The notes beneath the pieces are model-generated. The model had not been told where the DNA came from. It was given only the letters and a program-made list of their open reading frames with translations, and did no database searches. A DNA stretch of 64,000 nucleotides from Aerococcus sp. (lineage in GTDB: Bacteria; Bacillota; Bacilli; Lactobacillales; Aerococcaceae): the NCBI GenBank assembly GCA_030528155.1, contig JAUMZL010000002.1, forward strand, positions 62,001 through 126,000, read 5' to 3'. Shown here piece after piece: positions 35,161 to 42,233 of this stretch; position 1 is the first letter of the stretch, and the number at the start of each line of letters is the position of its first letter. The position numbers were made by a program, and so were the translations under genes.

Positions 35161-35838
35161 CTATTTTTGATAATAAATCGCTTGAATCTGTTCAATCGCT
35201 GCGCCACGACGGAATAACCACTGACAGCGTTGCATGCGATACCAACTACGCAAGATCCCATGTTGTTGAAAATAACGATCAGAGCTGGTAATGCGTTCAG
35301 ACACCAGTTGACAGTGAATCCCCACGCGTTTCGCGCGCAAGGAGAACTCATAATCCTCCATCAATGGTAAGGAGTGAAATCCGCCTAATTGCTGGTACAC
35401 CTCACGTTTGATGAACATCCCCTGATCGCCAAATGCAATATGGCGGTGCTTCACCCGCCAACTAGCCCCCCACGCGATCAACCACAACCCCAAGCCCGCA
35501 TTTTGATAATGCAAGCTAAAGGCGCCAAAGTCATGCGTTTGGCAGGTGGCATTAATCGCTGGGAGTGGGGAATGCTCAAACTTACTATCCGCATGGAGAA
35601 AAAATAGAATCTCGCCCTTCGCCACCTGGACGCCTCGTTTCAGCTGCTCCCCTCGTCCTTTTGGCGAACGTATCAACCGATAACCTTGCTTTTCGATCAG
35701 AGTGCTAGTTGCATCTTGGCTCTCACCATCAACGAAAATCACTTCGCACGCTTCCGTTTTCTGCCAGCAAGCGAGTTGCTGGAACAGATCAGGCAGGTTA
35801 TTCGCCTCATTGCGCACGGGAATAATGATAGAAATCAC
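35161..35838 (-). CDS. TIGR04283-type glycosyltransferase (rSAM/selenodomain-associated transferase 2)
   Basis: A 225-residue GT2-fold enzyme. It starts MISIIIPVRNEANNLP, then has VIFVDGESQDATS, SPKGRGEQLKRGVQVAKG, FFLHADSKFE (the metal-binding DxD region is HAD) and GDQGMFIKREVYQQLGG with MEDYEFSLRAKR. This set of motifs is that of the TIGR04283 group, found beside TIGR04282 proteins and TVP38 membrane proteins, and reported in arsenosugar or selenium-linked loci. The acceptor is unknown. It overlaps nothing but abuts the TVP38 gene (1-base spacing), so they are co-transcribed. Confidence 0.82.
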   Translation of the reverse strand: MISIIIPVRNEANNLPDLFQQLACWQKTEACEVIFVDGESQDATSTLIEKQGYRLIRSPKGRGEQLKRGVQVAKGEILFFLHADSKFEHSPLPAINATCQTHDFGAFSLHYQNAGLGLWLIAWGASWRVKHRHIAFGDQGMFIKREVYQQLGGFHSLPLMEDYEFSLRAKRVGIHCQLVSERITSSDRYFQQHGILRSWYRMQRCQWLFRRGAAIEQIQAIYYQK

Positions 35839-36504
35839 TTATTCTGCCTGCTTTCCTTGCCGCTTTTTCCAAAAGTACACCCCAATGCTCGTTATGACGA
35901 CAAAAGCGCCAAAATAGAGAAGCGAACGGAAGAACTCCGGAGAGGTCGGATCTAATGCCTTATCCCCGATATTGACGTAGGCGAGTCCCCCCGGCATGAT
36001 ACCGAGGATAGAGGCCAATAGGAAATCGCGTGTTTTAATATCCGTCAGCCCACTCACGTAGTTGATCAGGTTGTAGGAAATCGCTGGCAATATTCTTAAG
36101 ATAAAGATCGTCTGTGGTAATTTATCCGTCTGCTGGTAGAGCCAGCGAAAGAGCTTGGGATGATGGTTCGAAATATATTCCCGCACCAAATCTCGTGCGA
36201 GGTAGCGCGAAATCCAAAACATCGTGCACATGTTCAATGATGCGCCAATCAAAACAAGAAAAGCCCCAAACCATAAGCCGTATCCAATACCACCGACAAT
36301 CGCGAGCACCAATACGGGGAAAAGAAAAATCGGCAAGAAAATCCACATCAATTCGAAGATCACAATTCCCAATGGTCCGCTGTCAACAACGGTCTGGCGG
36401 ATCGTTTCGATATCCATCCCCCGAAAGAAGAAGGCGCCGATCGCGACGACTACCAGAAACAACCCGATTTGCACTATTTTTTGCTGTTTTTTTGTTAATT
36501 CCAT
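35839..36504 (-). CDS. TVP38/TMEM64 (DedA-like) family membrane protein, first copy
   Basis: A 221-residue membrane protein with about five hydrophobic segments. The conserved core is FVLVLAIVGGIGYGLWFGAF, then ISRYLARDLVREYIS, LRILPAISYNLINYVSGLT and MPGGLAYVNIGDKA. The family is DedA-like and includes suspected metal or oxyanion-handling proteins; a DedA-type protein has been linked to selenite uptake in Cupriavidus. It forms a tight pair with the second copy (3-base gap) and the TIGR04283 gene. Confidence 0.82.
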   Translation of the reverse strand: MELTKKQQKIVQIGLFLVVVAIGAFFFRGMDIETIRQTVVDSGPLGIVIFELMWIFLPIFLFPVLVLAIVGGIGYGLWFGAFLVLIGASLNMCTMFWISRYLARDLVREYISNHHPKLFRWLYQQTDKLPQTIFILRILPAISYNLINYVSGLTDIKTRDFLLASILGIMPGGLAYVNIGDKALDPTSPEFFRSLLYFGAFVVITSIGVYFWKKRQGKQAE

Positions 36505-36507
36505 ATG

Positions 36508-37227
36508 TTACTCCACTTGCTTATGCTGGCGATCCTTCCACCATAAGCGCAATACCATGATGAGAATCGATGCGGCAAACAGAATCAATAGTCCGCTCAC
36601 TAACGCTTGAGCGCCCCCGGTCAATTTTCCACCTGCATAGGAATAGATGAGAGTAGCCGGAAGTTGTCCCAAGCCTGTCGCCAAGGCAAATTCCATCAAT
36701 CCCATGGGTGTCAACCCTGCCGCGAAGCTCACAATATCAAATGGCATGAACGGCAGTAAGCGCGCAATTAAAATGGTATGTTTACCATAGCGAGCAAAAA
36801 ACTGTTCAATGCTATTCAGTCCCTGTTCACTGGTCAATTTAATGACCAAATCACGTCCAAGCAAGCGTGCTAAATAGAAGCACAGACTAGCCGCAACCAT
36901 GGCACTTACCCACGAGAGGATAGCTCCTTGCCACCAACCAAATAGATTGGCATTCGCTACTGTAATCAAAAAAGCTGGCAGCGGGGCAATGATGGATTGC
37001 ATGACCATCAGTAAGAATGAGATGGCTGCAGCATATGCTCCATAAGAATCGATAAAATCGCGGACGGCTTGGAAGTCGCCAGTTGAAAACATGCGCACAA
37101 TGCGATTCATCGTCTCATGGATCGTTGGTACGAGGACATAGAGCAACCCTAAAATGACCAAAATACCGATGAGAAGCCAACGCTTGGTGCGCCGATTGCC
37201 TTTTTGTGTTTGGTTTCTTTGTTTCAC
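36508..37227 (-). CDS. TVP38/TMEM64 (DedA-like) family membrane protein, second copy
   Basis: A 239-residue protein with the same fold as its downstream partner: LPAFLITVANANLFGWWQGA, CFYLARLLGRDLV, LIARLLPFMPFDIVSFAAG and LPATLIYSYAGGKL. GTG at 37227 (SD GAGGAGAT 7 bases upstream) is preferred over ATGs further out, which would run over a strong hairpin. The two copies differ clearly in sequence, so they are not a recent duplication and may act as a heteromer. Confidence 0.82.
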   Translation of the reverse strand: MKQRNQTQKGNRRTKRWLLIGILVILGLLYVLVPTIHETMNRIVRMFSTGDFQAVRDFIDSYGAYAAAISFLLMVMQSIIAPLPAFLITVANANLFGWWQGAILSWVSAMVAASLCFYLARLLGRDLVIKLTSEQGLNSIEQFFARYGKHTILIARLLPFMPFDIVSFAAGLTPMGLMEFALATGLGQLPATLIYSYAGGKLTGGAQALVSGLLILFAASILIMVLRLWWKDRQHKQVE

Positions 37228-37253
37228 CGCGCATCTCCTCCCCTTCTTTAATG

Positions 37254-37288
37254 GGCAAAGCACCCCCAATGCGGATTGGGGGTGTGCC
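37254..37288 (-). other. Strong hairpin upstream of the TVP38 pair
   Basis: CACCCCCAAT pairs with ATTGGGGGTG around a GCGG loop, extended by GGCA/TGCC. On the minus strand it lies between the rhodanese lipoprotein stop and the TVP38 start. No T run follows, so it is more likely an mRNA-processing, stabilising or regulatory hairpin than a simple terminator. Confidence 0.6.
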
Positions 37289-37417
37289 ATACTAATCACT
37301 CACTCGATTGTATTGCTTATTTGAGAGGTTAAGTAGTCCCATTACCCCACAGCGTTTGTTTGCTGTTGGCAGTGCTGAAAGATTCCTCAGCCTTTATTGG
37401 CGACTAGAGTCCCCCCA

Positions 37418-38191
37418 TTAATCAGTCACTAAATCGTAGTCGTGTTCCTTGGTACCATCGTTAGCGGTGAAGACATTCGTCCAGCCTTCATCCACTAATT
37501 TTTGAGCGGCTTTGTACGCTTTATTGCCAGAATAGCAGTAGCTCATGACTGGTTTATCTTTTGGAATGCTCTTAATTTCTTCATCGAGATTATTGACATC
37601 AATGTGTTTTGCCCCCTTTAAGTGGCCAGCATTGTAGTCTTTTTCATCACGAGAATCGATAATAGTGTAGTCGCCAGATTCGGCAGCTTTCACAAGGGCA
37701 TCGGCGAGAACGAATTGGACCTTGGTGATCACAGTGTAGTTGAAATCCTTCATTCCATCCGCATTCATTACCTTGGTGACGCCTTTATCCATCAACGCTT
37801 TCGCAGCTTTTTCACTGTCTTCCTTGGTATCCGCAATCGTCACGACATTTTTGTCCTTGTAGTCCGCCAAACTATCGGCTTTGGCATCGATCTCATCGGT
37901 TGGCACATTCACGGCATATTTCACCGTACCCGCTTGATAGTCTTCAGCTTTACGGACATCGAGGACGAGATATTTTTCTTTTTTCTTGGTATCTTCCAAA
38001 ATTTTATCCAGTTCGTCCCCCTTCATAGCGGTCACTTCACTGGCCGTTGAGGTCGTTTGCGCACTTGAAGTAGAAGTGGCGGCATTTTGATCATCCGTTT
38101 GTTGCCCACAAGCACTCAGTGTCAACACGGCTACAGCGCTCATTGCACCTAAAAAGAGACGTTTAACGATTGGTGATGTTGTCATTTCCAT
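37418..38191 (-). CDS. Surface lipoprotein with two rhodanese domains, second type
   Basis: A 257-residue protein with a lipoprotein signal (TLSAC, lipidated Cys near residue 28) and a Gln/Thr/Ser linker. The first domain (about residues 55-150) lacks a catalytic Cys; the second carries VMSYCYSGNKAYKAA, an active-site loop of the single-domain rhodanese class. It overlaps the end of the selenoprotein gene by 10 bases, so its translation is coupled to it. The direct link of an extracytoplasmic sulfurtransferase with a selenoprotein gene argues for a shared selenium or sulfur pathway. Confidence 0.85.
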   Translation of the reverse strand: MEMTTSPIVKRLFLGAMSAVAVLTLSACGQQTDDQNAATSTSSAQTTSTASEVTAMKGDELDKILEDTKKKEKYLVLDVRKAEDYQAGTVKYAVNVPTDEIDAKADSLADYKDKNVVTIADTKEDSEKAAKALMDKGVTKVMNADGMKDFNYTVITKVQFVLADALVKAAESGDYTIIDSRDEKDYNAGHLKGAKHIDVNNLDEEIKSIPKDKPVMSYCYSGNKAYKAAQKLVDEGWTNVFTANDGTKEHDYDLVTD

Positions 38192-38907
38192 TGTCTTACT
38201 TCTTCCTTTCTGCCTTCGATGGCAAACCTCAATAATTTTCTAACAGCTTCTTCCTGCATGTGACGATCGTTAGGGTGCTCTGAAAAAGTCTGTCCCAGCG
38301 GATAAGGTGTCACCATGATACGCGGCGGGCGCACTTTCTCAATCACTTTTGGCAAATGTACCATCGCAGCGGTACGAATACCACGACTCTCGATCTCACG
38401 TTGCATTAATCCCACGGACTGATGACAGATGTATCAGCCAGGCGATAACAACACGATATCTACCTGGTCTTCCACTAACATATCAGCCATCATAGGGGCC
38501 GTTTTTTTCATCAATTTCGCGGTCCGCGGAATGTACCCCATCCAGCCAAAATGACGCGGTGCCACACTACCAATAACGCCTTCTTTTTCGAGATGGCGCA
38601 GAACTTCGAGCGGAAAAACGATATTAATGTCTTTCTTTGCTGCCGTTGTGTCATAGTGATCGTGATTGACAACCAGTGTTTTGAAATCCACATCGCGATC
38701 GATCACACGGAAAGTAGGATCACCCTTTTTGGTATCAAAGGGCTCATCCGCTGCATTGCGAATACCTGCCGTTGTGACTAAAGCGACGCGCGATTGTTCC
38801 AATGGATTTTGTACCTTCGCAATGGCAGGTGCCTCATCGATCTGTAATACCATATGCTCAGCCACTTTGCCAATGACCTTTTGCTCTATCCGTTTGAATG
38901 TTGACAT
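38182..38907 (-). CDS. GrdB/PrdB-like selenoprotein with in-frame UGA (Sec158)
   Basis: A 241-residue protein if UGA at 38434-38436 is read as selenocysteine; without readthrough it stops at residue 157. Downstream the same frame continues another 83 codons to a normal stop, with YICHQSVGLMQREIESRG directly after the Sec, so the redox motif is Sec-x-x-Cys (UYIC). Pre-Sec motifs ALVTTAGIRNAADEP and VDIVLLSPG match the selenoprotein B family of the glycine/sarcosine/betaine/D-proline reductases; the length is that of PrdB (about 242). No prdA partner is seen. A hairpin begins 12 bases after the UGA. RBS GAAAGGAGAGAGGAG precedes ATG. It lies between a TIGR04282-kinase fusion gene and a rhodanese lipoprotein gene. 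Confidence 0.85.
38404..38424 (-). promoter_or_regulatory. SECIS-like hairpin of the PrdB-like gene
   Basis: On the minus strand CAT-C-AGTCC / GGATT-A-ATG forms a short stem (with one G-T pair and a C/A mismatch) around a GTG loop. Its first base lies 12 bases after the T of the UGA codon, the right place for a bacterial SECIS element that binds SelB. Confidence 0.6.
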
Positions 38908-38930
38908 CTCCTCTCTCCTTTCTATATGAG

Positions 38931-40448
38931 TTATTCACTTAACAAAGTGTCAAAATACTGTTCGATCTGCGTGAGAAATTCATCACTCAGGTACGTTTGG
39001 ATCACATGAAAAGTCTGTTCATTTTTAGCGACCTTATCATCTGTTTGATACTGGACATAAGCCATCGCACACCAAGTCAATCCGCGCAGACAGGTAAATA
39101 GGAGATACTGCGTGAGTTTATGCGGATTGACAAGAACATCGCTGTGTTGATTGTAGACCGCAACAAATCGTGCAATGCCATCCTCAGTAAAGACATCATC
39201 CGTCTTCCAGCGCGTAGTTGTAGGCGCAAGAAAATGTCCTAAATCCTGCTCACGCTCCCCAATCAGCGGCTTTTCCCAATCGATGATATAGGAATCTGTG
39301 GCGTCATGATTAATGAGGAAATTACTGCTATTTAATTCTGTGTTAATGATGCAAGGATTTTCCAGCGAGGCATTCAGGTCAAAGCATCCCAGACGATCAA
39401 GTAAAGTTTGAATCCGCCTGGTTACCTGTTTATCCTGCCCCTCCCACTCCTGGTAATGGCGAAACATGGTCTGAAATTCGGCCATCATCATGGCGAACGG
39501 TTCCCTAGCTCTGATCAGTTGTGGTGCGCGCTCAGTAGGAACGCGGTGAACCCTAGCTAATAGCTCTGCCGCAATCTGCCAATCTGTCGTGTAATTAAGT
39601 GCTCGTCCTGGTAAATACTCTTCCACGAGATAGCCGGCTTGAAGGCGCTCATCAAATGACACCACCTTATGCGGCTTCGGCGTCACGTGGCTTATCGCCA
39701 AGGCTTCGAGCGCATGATATTCATAATCGATCTGATGTTCTAAATGTAGTTGTGAGCCGAGTGCCACCCGCAACAGTTCGCTATCCTGATTGAATAAGAA
39801 ATTTGCGTTGTATTCTCCCTGTGCCAAGAAATGCGCCGCTTCGTCTCCGCTCACTAGCCGCACCAAGTCCTCCTTGGTATCAATATCATGGGTTTTCGGC
39901 AATTCAGTGAGGTTTAGTCCTAACTGATGAGCCTTTTGTTGGAGTTGCTGATAGACAGTCGCTCCCCCATATCCCTCTACCGCAAATAGTTCAGGGTGAG
40001 GCGTCTGCCAACCGATCAATCCATATCCCCCATCATAGGTCGGCGCAATGACCACATCACTGTGATCTAATGCCTGAAAAGCTGACAGCAAATGGTTACT
40101 GGTCAGGTCATACAAGTCACTGCCAATCAAAACTACCTTGTCGTACCCCGCTTGTTTTGCCTGTTCCATGGCATGTTCCATCCGCTCACCAAGTGAATGC
40201 CCCTGTTGGTCTTCCACTTGAGCGTGAGCCTCATCATAATCCAGGACATCCTTCAATGAATGATGAGGTTGGGCACTCGTCACACTGAAGCGCAGATCAG
40301 CATCAACAGCAAGCGCACGCTGATAGGTCTGCTCTAACAACTGTTGACTCAGACGTTGAATGGCTTCTGGTGCCAAAAAATCGCGCAATCGGCTTTTCGT
40401 TTCCCCTAACAGCGGTAAACGCGTAAAAATAATAATACTATTTTTCAC
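38931..40448 (-). CDS. TIGR04282 (DUF2064)-type transferase fused to an APH-like kinase domain
   Basis: A 505-residue two-domain protein. Residues 1 to about 205 are the TIGR04282 nucleotidyl/glycosyltransferase-like domain: IIIFTRLPLLGETKSRL, then VVLIGSDLYDLT, VVIAPTYDGGYGLIG and THDIDTKEDL. The remainder resembles phosphotransferases of the APH/choline kinase group, with an altered catalytic loop NTELNSSNFLI (usual HGDxxxxN) and YIIDWEKPLIGEREQDLG supplying the metal-binding Asp. GTG at 40448 has AAGGAGGGG just upstream; a longer ATG start is rejected. It probably primes or activates a sugar for the TIGR04283 enzyme. Fused layout suggests both steps act on one product. Confidence 0.82.
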   Translation of the reverse strand: MKNSIIIFTRLPLLGETKSRLRDFLAPEAIQRLSQQLLEQTYQRALAVDADLRFSVTSAQPHHSLKDVLDYDEAHAQVEDQQGHSLGERMEHAMEQAKQAGYDKVVLIGSDLYDLTSNHLLSAFQALDHSDVVIAPTYDGGYGLIGWQTPHPELFAVEGYGGATVYQQLQQKAHQLGLNLTELPKTHDIDTKEDLVRLVSGDEAAHFLAQGEYNANFLFNQDSELLRVALGSQLHLEHQIDYEYHALEALAISHVTPKPHKVVSFDERLQAGYLVEEYLPGRALNYTTDWQIAAELLARVHRVPTERAPQLIRAREPFAMMMAEFQTMFRHYQEWEGQDKQVTRRIQTLLDRLGCFDLNASLENPCIINTELNSSNFLINHDATDSYIIDWEKPLIGEREQDLGHFLAPTTTRWKTDDVFTEDGIARFVAVYNQHSDVLVNPHKLTQYLLFTCLRGLTWCAMAYVQYQTDDKVAKNEQTFHVIQTYLSDEFLTQIEQYFDTLLSE

Positions 40449-40513
40449 AATTACCCCTCCTTGGATCCGCTTTCTTTTAACAATCAGTGGCATACAACGT
40501 CCTATCTTCTGTC

Positions 40514-40519
40514 ATCATA
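40514..40519 (-). promoter_or_regulatory. Candidate -10 of the TIGR04282/PrdB-like operon
   Basis: On the minus strand TGGTATGAT is an extended -10 (TGn-TATGAT) about 66 bases before the GTG start. The -35 is poor, so confidence is limited. Confidence 0.4.
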
Positions 40520-40577
40520 CCATTGCATTAAAGAATAATCTATACTCTTTCGTAGAAATGGCACCGCTTCATCACGC

Positions 40578-40615
40578 AAAAAAGAGGGATGTTCTATCAT
40601 CACATCCCTCTTTTT
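40578..40615. terminator. Terminator at the end of the sel operon
   Basis: AAAAAGAGGGATG pairs with CATCCCTCTTTTT around an 11-base loop, with T runs on both strands. It lies in the 348-base gap between the selA stop (40797) and the next operon start (40448). The sequence from 40616 to 40796 holds nothing else that I recognise. Confidence 0.85.
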
Positions 40616-40796
40616 GTAAAAGTCATTCTATCCCGTGATAGACGGCCTTTTATTTATCGTTTTTATGCTATCGATATTGTGCGGTAAATCACAACTCAGT
40701 GCTAAACCATAATATTTTCCTGTGGCCCTTATCCATCGCTTTCATCCATTAATTTAATGGTGATGATTAGACGGTATGATAACAACGAAACCAGCA

Positions 40797-42233
40797 CTAT
40801 TCACGTGGCCGTGCCGCCTCTTCAATTTGATGGAGACGTTCGACAATGCGTTCGCTATCGCTCATGCTCAATGTGCGCACATCAAATTGCACCTGTTCAT
40901 CCTGAACGCGGGCAATGATATGGTCATCGCTGAGACGCAATGCCGCTTCCAATTCCGCTGGGTGGCAGAGATCGCTGGTGATCGCTACCAATTTGGTTGG
41001 CAAATATGTCCCAGGGTATGAGCCGCCACCAATCTGCGATTGGCCATCGATCATGGTAACCTCGTAATGAGACGTGTGAGCAGTGATCTGTTCCTTCAAA
41101 CTGTCGGCAGCTTGCTCTAAGGCTGAAAGCGGGCGACTGAGCATGCGGAGGGTAGGAATTTTTTCCATGGCGCGCGCTGGATTCAAGTAGAAGGTGAGTG
41201 TCTTCTCCAAGGCAGCAATGGTGAACTTATCGACCCGCAACGCGCGCAACAGTGGATGTTTTTTCAATTTTTCAATGTAGCGCTTCTTACCGACAATGAT
41301 CCCCGCTTGCGGGCCACCGAGTAATTTATCACCACTGAAACTGACCACATCATAACCTGCCTCTAGGGATTCCGAAACGGTCGGTTCTTGTGGTAAACCG
41401 AGATGTTCAAGATTGATCAATAGCCCACTCCCTAAATCCTTGAAAGCTGGCAGTTGATGCGCGTGTGCCAATTCTACCACCGCTTCATCCGCAACCATTT
41501 CATGGAAACCGACAATGCGGTAGTTACTGGTATGCACCCGCAACAGCGCCCCGGTTTCTTCCGATAATGCCCGTTCGAAATCTTTCAGATGGGTTTTATT
41601 GGTCGCCCCCACCTCTTTGAGCACGGCACCCGCACTCTGGATCACATCAGGAATGCGGAAAGAATCCCCAATCTCCACCAGCTCACCGCGCGAAATCAAG
41701 ATTTCTGATCCTGTTGGCACCAGCGCTGTCAAGTACAGCATTACAGCCGCCGCATTGTTATTAACCACCAATACATCTTCCGCACCGGTGAGTTCTTTGA
41801 TGATTGCTTGCAGATGGGTGTAACGACTTCCTCGTTTTCCTCCCGCAATATCGTACTCTAGGTTATTGTAGTGCTGCGCCACACTGCTCATGGCTTCCAC
41901 CGCTTCATCCGCTAATAATGCTCGACCGAGATTGGTATGGAGCACGGTTCCTGTCGCATTGATACATGACATCAGCGTCATTGCTTGCATGTGTTCCAAG
42001 CGCCAAACGACGTCTTCTAACACACTGGTTGCATCAATCGCTACCGCACCATCATCCGCTAAAATCTGCTGACGACGCTCATTCAAAACATGTTGAATTT
42101 GTTCTTTTAAGCGTTCGTGGGTCACTCGAAGTTGCCAATCCGATAAAACAGACGACTGCAACAGTTCGTCGACAGCTGGTAATTGGCGCAACTGATTCTG
42201 CACTGCGGTACTCATTGTCTTTTTATTACTCAT
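40797..42233 (-). CDS. selA: L-seryl-tRNA(Sec) selenium transferase
   Basis: A 478-residue PLP enzyme that converts Ser-tRNA(Sec) to Sec-tRNA(Sec) with selenophosphate. N-terminal helices lead to NATGTVLHTNLGRALL near residue 108 and GSRYTHLQ, and the PLP lysine lies in VVSFSGDKLLGGPQAG near residue 298. The C-terminus includes GGGSYPGTYLPTK. Length and motifs are typical of bacterial SelA. Its ATG overlaps the selB stop (ATGAGTAA), so SelA is coupled to SelB. It ends the sel operon. Confidence 0.97.
   Translation of the reverse strand: MSNKKTMSTAVQNQLRQLPAVDELLQSSVLSDWQLRVTHERLKEQIQHVLNERRQQILADDGAVAIDATSVLEDVVWRLEHMQAMTLMSCINATGTVLHTNLGRALLADEAVEAMSSVAQHYNNLEYDIAGGKRGSRYTHLQAIIKELTGAEDVLVVNNNAAAVMLYLTALVPTGSEILISRGELVEIGDSFRIPDVIQSAGAVLKEVGATNKTHLKDFERALSEETGALLRVHTSNYRIVGFHEMVADEAVVELAHAHQLPAFKDLGSGLLINLEHLGLPQEPTVSESLEAGYDVVSFSGDKLLGGPQAGIIVGKKRYIEKLKKHPLLRALRVDKFTIAALEKTLTFYLNPARAMEKIPTLRMLSRPLSALEQAADSLKEQITAHTSHYEVTMIDGQSQIGGGSYPGTYLPTKLVAITSDLCHPAELEAALRLSDDHIIARVQDEQVQFDVRTLSMSDSERIVERLHQIEEAARPRE

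Noticed and set aside
35839..37227. Recent tandem duplication of the two TVP38 genes
   Set aside because: The two proteins differ strongly in sequence outside the family core.
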